A DNA stretch of 64,000 nucleotides. Source: Polyangiaceae bacterium (GTDB lineage: Bacteria; Myxococcota_A; Polyangia; Polyangiales; Polyangiaceae). The stretch is from positions 674,088 to 738,087 of the forward strand of contig JADJRH010000002.1 in assembly GCA_016712345.1 (NCBI GenBank). Reading direction: 5' to 3'. The notes beneath the pieces were generated by a model, which worked only from the letters and a program-made list of their open reading frames with translations, was not told the DNA's origin and searched no databases. Shown in pieces: positions 9,701 through 17,220 of the stretch (position 1 is the stretch's first letter; every line of letters starts with the position of its first letter). The position numbers and the translations under genes were made by a program.

Positions 9701-9843
9701 CGCGCCGCGCGGTGCGAGCGCTGTGGGACGGACGCGTTGCACCGCGGCCGACAACACTCTCGCTTTGCGCCGGATGTGACGCGCGCGACGTGTGCCGGAG
9801 GCCCGCGGTGATGCCGATCGAAGAAGCCGAGGAGCGACCGTGA
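6760..9843 (+). CDS. addB: AddB-like PD-(D/E)XK nuclease / inactive helicase subunit
   Basis: A 1027-residue protein starting at TTG 6760, directly after the bactofilin stop (GTG 6769 is an alternative). The N-terminal ~650 residues are helicase-like but show no Walker A Lys, as expected for an AddB-type inactivated subunit. The C-terminus has the nuclease motif GQIDRID (Asp895) and VVDYKTG (Asp910, Lys912). The cluster-binding Cys of AddB proteins are present: one before the nuclease (GCAFAGF, Cys727) and three after it (Cys1003, Cys1006, Cys1012 in LCAGCDARDVC). With AddA, the family resects double-strand breaks to Chi-like sites for recombination. It overlaps addA by GTGA. Three long palindromes lie in its coding sequence (8229-8269, 8313-8364, 8510-8559) and encode Ala/Gly/Arg-rich stretches. 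Confidence 0.87.
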   Translation: MSAVSFSSPPLLLVPTESHVEAALASRALGEAGVRVRSLRGFVLDAASVLLPALRPASPIAVALATYASVKELAREKTLPGASETRTEATAAALSATLDRAIGALRRRGAESVPAKRSVLVWALAVQQRVDARLREAGWFDVRGVGHLVARAIGAAHDDVLEELGVGGGIVLAGVAPWDADDLAWIEAFHKRLTNAGAHGVVVRLPEFVRSVEAGQWALSGAAQPLADMLERRWGAMLEHPEIVWVPAKMGRVSQVRGARTREAEARAVAASVLEALSAGVPPERMAIVVPKTADDAATRMCAALAEARVPFTEPRGRSIAHSPDGRAALTLLALAEGPFTRDGLLEVLRAPGLSAGVWVEAQNENEASTRVMRLAARLRDVPVDVDGSGRLFVEALTHLVGESREDAWMPRAIETMVKSIRWVAEGGTLREGLSRFVRLLDQSKLGQPTAIELATALSDEKKGFGALNVAALGENASALRRLREVLNELGGASEALGLGSAPLSAAELRALVAGLCERTGARAGGTAARAGAVRIAKPEDVAGLTFEKLIVAGLSESAYGDDGEDEVLLLGEDDAMENAAKGRAPKRALALARALASARDLVYTYSTGNEDEREKPHSFVVEALGAGVDHVFEPPSRVAPKASVLGPRGAELRRLAGGRMPSADLGERVRIEMERYAFFMDPKVVAGDFTGRIRLEELGHLLPVLVGGASESSSIAVTAIERAAGCAFAGFARRVVRISRQEDVLEAGDARERGTLVHRALSAAFEAVRLAALGGVVENDAPASSGGRIAPLSERMADPKTARAALLGVAREAAERALELQRIVSPLRREAILSAVRDALGVVVRNWEEDDAFAFYASEQKFGRGAPEPWGPLVLGPDEDDPDAPDVYVDGQIDRIDRSADGQKARVVDYKTGRVPEGAERKAGLQLPLYAAVVQRALNVSQMDAMFIRVTSRGIIEESPKRASDRLVKPEDLVQRVRDARRAVRALWDGRVAPRPTTLSLCAGCDARDVCRRPAVMPIEEAEERP
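8229..8269. repeat. Perfect hairpin inside addB, 19-bp arms
   Basis: Bases 8229-8247 are exactly complementary to 8251-8269, leaving a 3-nt loop (CTC). It is read in frame as Gly/Ala/Ser/Leu-rich sequence around residues 490-504. Confidence 0.9.
8313..8364. repeat. Near-perfect hairpin inside addB, ~24-bp arms
   Basis: The arm 8313-8337 pairs with 8341-8364 with one bulged G (8319) and a 3-nt loop (ACC). It encodes an Ala/Arg/Gly-rich stretch just before the conserved VRIAKPEDVAGL segment. Confidence 0.88.
8510..8559. repeat. Perfect inverted repeat inside addB, 18-bp arms
   Basis: 8510-8527 is exactly complementary to 8542-8559. The 14-nt loop contains its own small GCGC-TT-GCGC palindrome. 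Confidence 0.88.
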
Positions 9844-12800
9844 GCGCTGAATCGCTCTCCGAGGTGGACGAGATCGCGCTCTCGTTTCAGCGCAACGTGG
9901 TGGTTGCGGCGAGCGCCGGCACGGGCAAAACGCATCGTTTGACGGCGCTCTACGTGCTTTTGACGCTCGGGCTTACGTCGATGGGATTGGGGTCGCGACG
10001 CCGGTCGGCCGCACCCGTGGCGCCGGATCGCATTTGGGCAACCACGTTTACGCGCGCCGCCGCGCGCGAGATCGCCCAGCGCGTGGAGGGCGCGCTCGGC
10101 GCGATTGCCAAAGCGCCTTCGTTGGAAGGTGTACCTTTTGCGCGCGAGATCGCGGCGCGTTCGGCCATGTTGGATGATCCGCCGACAAGCGCGATGATCA
10201 AGCGGCGCGCGGCGGAAGCGCTCGCGAGGTGGCCCGCGGCGCGCATCGATACACTCCACGGTTTGGCTGGGAGCATTGTGGATCGCCACGGTTTGGCGTT
10301 GGGGCTGCCGCCGGGGATGCGGGTGCTTGACGAGGATGAATCGGCGCATCTTGCGGCGCTCGCGATCGATGATGTGCTGTCGCGGGCGCTCGCCGCGGGC
10401 GGTGATGCCGCGGCGAGCGCGCGGTATCTGCTCATGGCAACGGGCGGGATCCACACGTTGCGCCCGCAGCTCACGCGTCTTTTTGATCGGCTCGACGAAG
10501 AAGGGGTGACACCCACTTCGCTTGCGCTGGCGGATCATGCGGAGGCGGCGCGCGCGGTGCGGGCGGAACTCGCCCGCATCGCGCGCGCCGCCTCCGACGG
10601 CAGCGGTGTTCCGGCGGTGCGCACGGCGGCGTCGGCGCTGCTCGGCGCGCTCGCGAGCGCGCCGGGCAGCGCCGACGCCTTTCCCGAGGCGGCGATTGAC
10701 CCAACGATCGAGATGTTGTCGGTGACGCTGCGAAAGAAGCGCGAAGCCGATGAGGAGTTGGATGCGTTTCGGAAGTCGTTTTCGGGCGGAACGCTGCGCG
10801 TGGCGGCGGAACGCCTGGTGGCTTTTTTGCGAAATGCCGAATCGCTGGGCGCGCGCGAGCGCGGAATGGTCGCTTTGATCGATGAAGCGAGGTCGGCCGC
10901 GCTCGCGCGCCGCCGTCGCGCGGGGGCGCTCGGTTTCGGCGATCTGTTGCGCGCGGCGCGCGACGGGCTGCGCGATCAACCGGAGTTGGCCGATCTCGTT
11001 TGTTCCGATGTGGACGTGCTCCTTGTGGACGAATTTCAAGACACGAGCACGGTGCAGCGCGACCTTGTGTACCTTTTGCGGGAGCGGGTCGATGCGCGTG
11101 CGCGCAGGCGTCCGGGCGATGTTCCCCCCGCGTTGGATCTGGAGCGGCACGGTCTGTTTTTGGTGGGTGACCGCAAGCAGTCGATCTACGGATTTCGCGG
11201 CGCCGATGTGGCGGTGTTCTCGCGCATCTGCGCTGAACTCGGCGGCGAAGCGGCGGCGTTTGCCCTTCATTTGCCCACGCGCGGCGTGTCGCGTGATGCC
11301 AACGCCGACTTTGTGGCGCTCGCGGAGAGCCGACGTTCGGGCGCCGACGTGCTCGCGTTTGTGAACGCGTTTTCGGAGTGTGACTTTTCAGACGGGCGCG
11401 CTCCGTCCACCGCCCGCGATTTTGAGGTGGAATACAGTGCCGCCGAGCGCCTCGTTCCGGTGCGTCCACCCGAAGAGCGCGGTGAAGTGGTGGTCATCGA
11501 AGACGACGGCGCGGTACCGGACGACGTGGATGCGCTCACCCGCGAAGCGGAAGGTCCACTTCGAGAATCGCTCGTGGCCGCCGCGTGGATCGCCGCTCAT
11601 TGCGCCAAAACAGGGTGCAAGCCTCGCGACATTGCGGTGCTCGCTCGCCGTCGAAACACATTGCCGCTCCTTTCGGTGGCGCTCGATCGATTGGGCGTGC
11701 CGTACGTGGTTGCGGGTCGCGCGCTCTACGACGCGCCGGAGGTGCGCGACCTCGCCGCTCTCGCGCGGCTGGTGGTGGATCCGCGCGATCGCCAGGCGCT
11801 CGCAACGGTGCTTCGCGGTCCGGTCGTTTCGCTTTCGGACACCGCGCTCGCCGCGCTTTCGGAGCCGGGCAAAGGCATTGTGTACATCGCCACCATGCCG
11901 TCGCTTCCCGAGCGCGCGGCGCTTCTAACTCCCGACGAGCAGCGGCGGATCGCGGCGTTTCGAGCGGCGTTCGGAGCGCATCGGCGGGCGGCGCTCCGCG
12001 CGCCGCCCGCCGATGCGCTCCGAACGCTGCTCACCGGATTTGACCTCGATCGCGTGTTTGCCGCGCTTCCGCGGGCGGAAGCGCGGCTCGCGAACGTGGA
12101 TCGATTGGTCGAGATTGCGGCCGAGCGCGGTGGAACCCTCGCGTCGTTTTCGCGCTGGCTCGACAGGCGCATCGCCGACGAAACAGACGAGCCCGAAGGG
12201 GTTATTTTTTCGGACGACGACGATGCGGTGCGCCTGCTCACGATTCACGGAAGCAAAGGCCTCGACTTTCCAACGGTCGTGTTGGTGGATCTCGCTGCCG
12301 AGCCGCGCCCTGTGTACCCAGGCGTGGATCTCGTTCCGCCCCAGGGCGATCGGCCGCCGCATCTGCTGATTCGGCATTTTGGAACGTTGGACGCCGCGCA
12401 AACCGATGAGCCGGCGCAGGTGATCAACCTGCCAACGCCCGCGATGAAAGCAGCTCAGACAGAAGCTCGAAGCCGCGAGCAGGCCGAGCGCCGCCGCTTG
12501 ACGTACGTGGCGCTCACGCGGGCGCGCGATCGGTTGGTGCTTGTGAGCCCGGCCACGCCGCCGCGCGGGGCGTCGGCGTGGCGCACGCTTCGGGTGGCTT
12601 TGCCACCCGAAGCGCGCGCCACGATCAATCGCATCGAAAGCGCTGTGGAGTGTTTGCGCGGGGCGGCGTACGCCGCGGCCCCGCGCAAACACTCCACGCT
12701 CGAACCTGCTCCGCGCCCAAAAGAAGCTCCGCGGGCCGATGCTTCTCGGAAGTTGCCGATCGCGCAGACAATCGCGCTTCCAACAACGGCGCTTTCACTT

Positions 12801-13601
12801 TTTGAGGGGTGCGCTCGCCGCTATCGGCTTCGGTACCTGCTTGGGTACGACGAGCCGCTCGCGTCGAGTCAGCTCGATTTGTTCACCGTTCCCGAAGAAA
12901 ACACCGACGCGCACGTGGACGATCCGCTCGATGATGAAGATGCGCGCGATCTGGGCCGCGCGGCTCACCGGGTGCTGGAGCGTATTCCGCTTCGTCGCTG
13001 GGGTTTGCCGATCGAACCATCGGAGATCGAAGGGCGACTTGTTACCGAAGGTGTGCCTCGCAAGTCTCCCGAGCTTGAGCGGCTTTCGCAGGGGATCGCC
13101 CGCTTTCTTCAAGGCCGCTACGTGAACGACGCCAAAACCCTGGGGGCGGCGTGGCTTCGTGAAGAGCCGTTTGTTCTCGATGTGCCCGGAGGTGTACGCC
13201 TCGCGCTTCGAGGGGCGATGGATCTCGTTCTTCGGTTGCCCGACCGAAAAATAGATGTTGTCGATTACAAGCGCTCGCGACCGCGGTCCGATCTGAGTGT
13301 GTACGCATTTCAACTTCGCGCTTACGCTCTCGCGCTTGCGCGCCGCTTTCCCGAGCATGCGGTGCGCGCGGGTGTCTTGTTCTTGGGCGCCGCCGATGAG
13401 CCTGCGTGGATCGAGGGTTCGGCCGGTGTGTACTTTTCGGCCGAAGATCACCAACGATTCGAGGTGTACCTTTCATCGCTCGCGGAAGCGTATTCAAAGG
13501 CGCGCGCCGCAGAAGTCTGGGAAGAAGTGCCGCTGGAGCGCTGCCGCTCGCTTCATTGCGGCTTTGTGACGGCTTGCCATCGCAGGAGCAAAAAAGGATG
13601 A
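9840..13601 (+). CDS. addA: AddA-like UvrD-family helicase-nuclease
   Basis: A 1253-residue protein. The start is the GTG at 9840, which overlaps the addB stop (GTGA). Superfamily 1A helicase motifs appear in order: Walker A AASAGTGKTH (Lys30), motif II LLVDEFQDTSTVQRD (~393), motif III LFLVGDRKQSIYGFRGAD, motif V LLTIHGSKGLDFPTVVLVD and motif VI LTYVALTRARDR. The C-terminal RecB-type nuclease carries LRGAMDL and IDVVDYKRS, so both nuclease domains of an AddAB-type enzyme are present across the pair. It couples by ATGA to the following lipoprotein gene. At least eight strong palindromes lie in the gene (10386-10420, 10541-10595, 10631-10676, 10851-10910, 11962-12032, 12060-12087, 12577-12623, 12645-12697), an unusual density for a conserved enzyme. 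Confidence 0.9.
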   Translation: MSAESLSEVDEIALSFQRNVVVAASAGTGKTHRLTALYVLLTLGLTSMGLGSRRRSAAPVAPDRIWATTFTRAAAREIAQRVEGALGAIAKAPSLEGVPFAREIAARSAMLDDPPTSAMIKRRAAEALARWPAARIDTLHGLAGSIVDRHGLALGLPPGMRVLDEDESAHLAALAIDDVLSRALAAGGDAAASARYLLMATGGIHTLRPQLTRLFDRLDEEGVTPTSLALADHAEAARAVRAELARIARAASDGSGVPAVRTAASALLGALASAPGSADAFPEAAIDPTIEMLSVTLRKKREADEELDAFRKSFSGGTLRVAAERLVAFLRNAESLGARERGMVALIDEARSAALARRRRAGALGFGDLLRAARDGLRDQPELADLVCSDVDVLLVDEFQDTSTVQRDLVYLLRERVDARARRRPGDVPPALDLERHGLFLVGDRKQSIYGFRGADVAVFSRICAELGGEAAAFALHLPTRGVSRDANADFVALAESRRSGADVLAFVNAFSECDFSDGRAPSTARDFEVEYSAAERLVPVRPPEERGEVVVIEDDGAVPDDVDALTREAEGPLRESLVAAAWIAAHCAKTGCKPRDIAVLARRRNTLPLLSVALDRLGVPYVVAGRALYDAPEVRDLAALARLVVDPRDRQALATVLRGPVVSLSDTALAALSEPGKGIVYIATMPSLPERAALLTPDEQRRIAAFRAAFGAHRRAALRAPPADALRTLLTGFDLDRVFAALPRAEARLANVDRLVEIAAERGGTLASFSRWLDRRIADETDEPEGVIFSDDDDAVRLLTIHGSKGLDFPTVVLVDLAAEPRPVYPGVDLVPPQGDRPPHLLIRHFGTLDAAQTDEPAQVINLPTPAMKAAQTEARSREQAERRRLTYVALTRARDRLVLVSPATPPRGASAWRTLRVALPPEARATINRIESAVECLRGAAYAAAPRKHSTLEPAPRPKEAPRADASRKLPIAQTIALPTTALSLFEGCARRYRLRYLLGYDEPLASSQLDLFTVPEENTDAHVDDPLDDEDARDLGRAAHRVLERIPLRRWGLPIEPSEIEGRLVTEGVPRKSPELERLSQGIARFLQGRYVNDAKTLGAAWLREEPFVLDVPGGVRLALRGAMDLVLRLPDRKIDVVDYKRSRPRSDLSVYAFQLRAYALALARRFPEHAVRAGVLFLGAADEPAWIEGSAGVYFSAEDHQRFEVYLSSLAEAYSKARAAEVWEEVPLERCRSLHCGFVTACHRRSKKG
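10541..10595. repeat. Hairpin inside addA, 25-bp arms
   Basis: 10541-10565 pairs with 10571-10595 with a single mismatch and a 5-nt loop (GAACT). Confidence 0.88.
10631..10676. repeat. Loopless palindrome inside addA, 23-bp arms
   Basis: 10631-10653 pairs with 10654-10676 with one mismatch. There is no spacer between the arms. Confidence 0.88.
10851..10910. repeat. Inverted repeat inside addA, 14-bp arms
   Basis: 10851-10864 is exactly complementary to 10897-10910, with a 32-nt spacer. A shorter 13-bp pair, 10386-10398 with 10408-10420, lies upstream in the same gene. Confidence 0.75.
11962..12032. repeat. 33-bp-arm hairpin inside addA, the longest in the window
   Basis: 11962-11994 pairs with 12000-12032 with one mismatch and a 5-nt loop (TCCGC). 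It encodes Ala/Arg-rich sequence. A 12-bp perfect hairpin with a CGGG tetraloop follows at 12060-12087. Confidence 0.9.
12577..12623. repeat. Hairpin inside addA, 22-bp arms
   Basis: 12577-12598 pairs with 12602-12623 with one mismatch and a TTT loop. Confidence 0.88.
12645..12697. repeat. Inverted repeat inside addA, 20-bp arms
   Basis: 12645-12664 pairs with 12678-12697. The 13-nt centre contains a second palindrome, GGCGTACGCC (12665-12674). Confidence 0.88.
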
Positions 13602-14113
13602 ACCCCGCGAGCGCATTTGTGTACACAACGGTCGCCGCTCTGACGGCTCTGCTCGCAACGTCGTGCGGCGACTCGTCGAAGGACGCCTCCGGCGCTGCCG
13701 CGGCCACTCCGAGCGGAGCGACAACCGCGGCGGCCACATCCAGCGCGAAATCGGCCAAATCCAAGGCGGAACCGGCTGCCACCGGGGTGGACGTTTTAAA
13801 GTTTCAACTCACGTCGGGCGTAAAAAACCGAGATCCCATCGACAAAGCGGAGTCGGCCAAGCCGGGTGAACGCCTCTACGGCCACGTGACCGCGCGCAAT
13901 CGCACGGGGGCGGATCAACGAATCAGCCTTTCTTTCAGGGTGAACGGTGACGAGCGGAGCCTTGTGGATCTCACTGTTGAAAAGTCGTGGTCGTGGCGAA
14001 CGTGGGCGTACGTGACGTTGCGCAAAGACGATAAGGGTGAAGTCACGGTGCACGTGTTCGACGATCACGGCGCTGAACTCGCGTCGGAAACGATTCCGAT
14101 TAGCCCCAAGTAG
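13598..14113 (+). CDS. Small lipoprotein
   Basis: A 171-residue protein whose ATG at 13598 overlaps the addA stop (ATGA), with AGGAGCAAAAAAGG upstream as ribosome site. A hydrophobic leader ends in LLATSCGDSSK, a plausible lipobox with Cys near residue 25, followed by an Ala/Ser/Thr/Lys linker to about residue 65. The C-terminal ~105 residues form a compact beta-rich domain (FQLTSGVKNRDPIDK, LYGHVTARNRTGADQRIS, VTVHVFDDHGAEL) resembling an immunoglobulin-like sandwich that occurs in other deltaproteobacterial lipoproteins. The function is unknown. Its coupling to a DNA-resection enzyme may be only positional. Confidence 0.78.
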   Translation: MNPASAFVYTTVAALTALLATSCGDSSKDASGAAAATPSGATTAAATSSAKSAKSKAEPAATGVDVLKFQLTSGVKNRDPIDKAESAKPGERLYGHVTARNRTGADQRISLSFRVNGDERSLVDLTVEKSWSWRTWAYVTLRKDDKGEVTVHVFDDHGAELASETIPISPK

Positions 14114-14235
14114 GCGTCGCGCGGTTCGTTGTGTACACCGCTGACGGTTGGGCGCCTTGACGTGGGTGTGGGCGTTTTGAGACAGACGCGCCAACGTCTT
14201 CTCATTGTGCGCGCGTCGTATTAGGTTCCCGCGGC

Positions 14236-16671
14236 GTGCGGTCCCGTTTTGCGAAGGTCGCGGCGCTCTTCTTCATTTCTGGAATGACAGGCCTCCTTTA
14301 CGAGGTCGCGTTTTCCAAACTGCTTGGGTACATCTTCGGTGCCACGGCGTATGCGGTAAGCGCTGTTTTGGCGGCGTTTATGGCCGGGCTTGCGGCAGGT
14401 GCTCACTTCGGTGGGCGTCGAGCTTCGCACCTTGCGAGGCCGCTCGTTGGGTACGGCGTGTTGGAAATCGGGGTCGGCGTTGTGTGCGCGATCACGCCCG
14501 GCACGTTTGGTCTGCTCACCGATGCGTACGTTGCCGCGGCGCGTGCCGCTCCGGGATCGCTTGCGTTGCTGACGGCGGTTCGCGCGGCGCTGGCGGGCCT
14601 GGTTGTGATTTTGCCAACCATCGCCATGGGCGCAACGTTGCCCATTCTTTCGCGACGACTCGTTGGAACCGAAGACGCGGAGCGAAGGCTGCCAACATTG
14701 TACGCACTCAACACGGCGGGCGGTGCGGTGGGCTCGGTGGTGAGCGCTTATGTGCTTCTGCCGACGCTCGGTATTGTCGGCACCATCTGGGCAGCGGCGC
14801 TCGCAAACGGAGTGATCGGCGTGATTGCGATCGCGCTCGGCAGGCGTGAAGCACCGCTTTCGCCCGTTCATGTGTTGTCTGAGGTCTTGCCCAAATCGGC
14901 TGAATTAAAGGCTGAAGGTGAAAGTGTACACAAGGCTGAAGGTGATTCGGCGTCCAAAGTGGACACAGCAAAAACATCCGCGGAAGCAACCGAGTCGTTT
15001 GATCTGCCCTTCCATCTCGCTCTTGCTTTTGCTTCAGGATTGCTCGTTTTCGCGGCCGAAGTGGTGCAAACCCATTTGCTTGCGCTGCTGATTGGAAACA
15101 GTGCGTACGCATTCGGGATCATGCTCGCGGCGTTTTTGGTGTGCCTGTCGATCGGGGCGGCGCGCGCTCCGGCCCTCGCCAAAAAATACGGTTCTTCGGC
15201 GCTTGTTTTCGGCCTTGCGGCGGCATCACTGGCATTTGCGATCACGTTGCCGTTGTGGGATCGCACACCTCTCGCGTTCGCTTTTTTTGGCAAATACGTC
15301 ACTTCGTGGACGGGTAGAGAATTGGTGCGAGCGGGCGTGGCGCTTCTGGTGTTGGCGCCGTCCACTCTCTGCATGGGCACGACGTTTCCACTTCTGCTGA
15401 CGCGCGTTGCAAAACGGAGGGATGTGGCGGCGCTTGTTGGGCGCCTGACGGTGGCAAACACCCTTGGAACGATCGTGGGTTCAATCGCGACGGGGTATTT
15501 TATACTCCCCGCTCTCGGGTCTGAAAAAAGCCTTGTCTTGGTGGCAATCACGTTTGCCATCCTGTCGGCGTTGGCCGCCCGTCGGGGCTCTCAACTCAAC
15601 CGAACGCAGGCCCGCAATCTCGCATTTGTGGCTGGAATTTCTGTCATTCTCGCGATTTTTGTACCCCGTTGGGATATGGGAAAAATGACGAGCGGCGCCA
15701 ATGTGTACTTCACCATGGGGCCTGCCCCCGACAAGCTTGAAATGGTGAGTGAAGACGTGCACGGCGGCGTGACGACGGTGGCTCGGCGCGGCGATATTCT
15801 TACCATGTATACCAATGGTAAGTTTCAAGGGGACAACGGGTTTGAAATGGCGGCACAGCGCCGGTTTGCCCATTTTCCAAGCCTATTTCTAAAGAATGAA
15901 AATCGCGCTCTGGTGATTGGACTGGGCACCGGCACCACGCTTGGAACAGTGGCGGCCTACCCATTCGGTCGAATTGACGTGGTAGAAATCTCCCCTGCCA
16001 TTGTGGAGGCGTCGCGGCGTTTTTACGCGGAGCAGTCGTTTTTTGCCCTGGATGATCCGCGTGTACACCTGGCGGTCAACGACGGGCGCAACTTTCTCCT
16101 TGTCACCACCGAACCCTACGATCTTATTACAATTGAGCTGTCGAGCGTTTGGTTTGCCGGCGCATCAAGCCTTTACAGCCACGAGTTTTATAAACTGATC
16201 CATTCGCGCCTGACGCAGGGTGGGGTGCTCCAGCAATGGGTTCAACTCCACCACATTCGACGGCGAGAACTCGCCACGATTATCCGAACGCTGCGGGCGG
16301 TGTTCCCTCATGTGGCTCTTTTTGAAGGCGGTGCGCAGGGCATTTTGGTGGCAAGTCAACAACCGCTCAAAGCGTCTGAGTCGAAACTGGCAGAGTTTGA
16401 TGCAAGTGATCGGCTCAAGGCGACGTTGGCTGGAAAACGGCTGGTTGACACCATTGATGAACTTGTCACTTCGGGGGAAGATCTCGACCGGTTCGTGAAA
16501 GACAGTGAATCGGACGGTGGGCCCATTCTCTCTACCGACGACAACTTGTACCTGGAGTACGCAACGCCCAAGGGCAACGTGCTTTCTTACGTTGATTCGC
16601 TCAACCAAACCATGAAGCTGCTCCACCAATACCAAACGAAGGATTGTCGCGCTCGGCACCTTGTCCCGTAG
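14236..16671 (+). CDS. Fused MFS-type membrane protein / spermidine-synthase domain
   Basis: An 811-residue protein with a GTG start at 14236. The N-terminal ~520 residues contain about a dozen hydrophobic helices (KVAALFFISGMTGLLYEVAF, AYAVSAVLAAFMAGLAAG and others), with a hydrophilic central loop (~220-255). The C-terminal ~290 residues are a class I methyltransferase-like spermidine/spermine synthase fold: VIGLGTGTTLG (~560), IDVVEISPAIVEA, VHLAVNDGRNFL, YDLITIELSS and GGVLQQWVQLH. Homologues are annotated as fused MFS/spermidine synthases. Aminopropyl transfer is not proven for them and the polyamine-site residues here are not obviously conserved. Only 25 bp separate it from the next reading frame. 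Confidence 0.87.
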   Translation: MRSRFAKVAALFFISGMTGLLYEVAFSKLLGYIFGATAYAVSAVLAAFMAGLAAGAHFGGRRASHLARPLVGYGVLEIGVGVVCAITPGTFGLLTDAYVAAARAAPGSLALLTAVRAALAGLVVILPTIAMGATLPILSRRLVGTEDAERRLPTLYALNTAGGAVGSVVSAYVLLPTLGIVGTIWAAALANGVIGVIAIALGRREAPLSPVHVLSEVLPKSAELKAEGESVHKAEGDSASKVDTAKTSAEATESFDLPFHLALAFASGLLVFAAEVVQTHLLALLIGNSAYAFGIMLAAFLVCLSIGAARAPALAKKYGSSALVFGLAAASLAFAITLPLWDRTPLAFAFFGKYVTSWTGRELVRAGVALLVLAPSTLCMGTTFPLLLTRVAKRRDVAALVGRLTVANTLGTIVGSIATGYFILPALGSEKSLVLVAITFAILSALAARRGSQLNRTQARNLAFVAGISVILAIFVPRWDMGKMTSGANVYFTMGPAPDKLEMVSEDVHGGVTTVARRGDILTMYTNGKFQGDNGFEMAAQRRFAHFPSLFLKNENRALVIGLGTGTTLGTVAAYPFGRIDVVEISPAIVEASRRFYAEQSFFALDDPRVHLAVNDGRNFLLVTTEPYDLITIELSSVWFAGASSLYSHEFYKLIHSRLTQGGVLQQWVQLHHIRRRELATIIRTLRAVFPHVALFEGGAQGILVASQQPLKASESKLAEFDASDRLKATLAGKRLVDTIDELVTSGEDLDRFVKDSESDGGPILSTDDNLYLEYATPKGNVLSYVDSLNQTMKLLHQYQTKDCRARHLVP

Positions 16672-16696
16672 AGCTATTCGCGTTATAGCGCCCGCT

Positions 16697-17220
16697 GTGA
16701 ATGACCTCGTGCGTTTCGCCCTTGTCTCGCTGTTTCCGCGCGAGGGTGATCTGCCCGGCCTGGCCGAATTGGGGGTTGAACAAAAAATCGCCGACCTGCG
16801 GCGCGACAGCACGTTTCTTTTTGGTTGAGTATTGTGGCTGCCGCTTTTTTCTTTCAGATCTCTCCCATTCTAACCGTTCGGCGACCTTACCCCGCTGTGT
16901 GGCTGTCAGAAGAGCAACTTGACAGGCATGCTCACAAACTCGCGTCCACGCCCACGTATCTCATTCGTCAGATTGTGGTGCTTCTCAAACTTGTCGGCGG
17001 GCTGTTTTGGGGGCAATCAAACGAGGTTCGCACCTTTCTAACCTTACCCTCTTACCCCGCCGATCCTGGGTCGCGCCGCACTGAAAAAAGGGTGGTGCCA
17101 TTGTTGCCGGCTCACCGTGAACCGGTTCCGCTGCTTGTACAGATCGGTCGGCGTGAAGAAGAGCGGGGGCGCGACGGCGAGCGCGACCACAAACATGCCG
17201 TGGATGTGGAGTCGGTGTGA
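16697..17220 (+). CDS. Small GMC-oxidoreductase-associated protein, split by a frameshift
   Basis: Two overlapping frames together make one plausible ~174-residue protein. Frame one (GTG 16697 to TGA 16826-16828) gives an N-terminal part with LVSLFPREGDLPGLAELG. Frame two (open from 16825 to TGA 17218-17220) gives a hydrophobic segment, then ISPILTVRRPYPAVWLS and LIRQIVVLLKLVGGLFWGQ, which resemble small partner proteins encoded beside GMC oxidoreductases. The two frames join by a -1 shift in the T5 run at 16818-16822; one extra T would restore a continuous ORF with a transmembrane helix across the junction. Its stop overlaps the GMC start (GTGA). It could be a damaged gene, a sequencing indel, a slippage site, or two coupled ORFs using TTG 16825. 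Confidence 0.55.
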
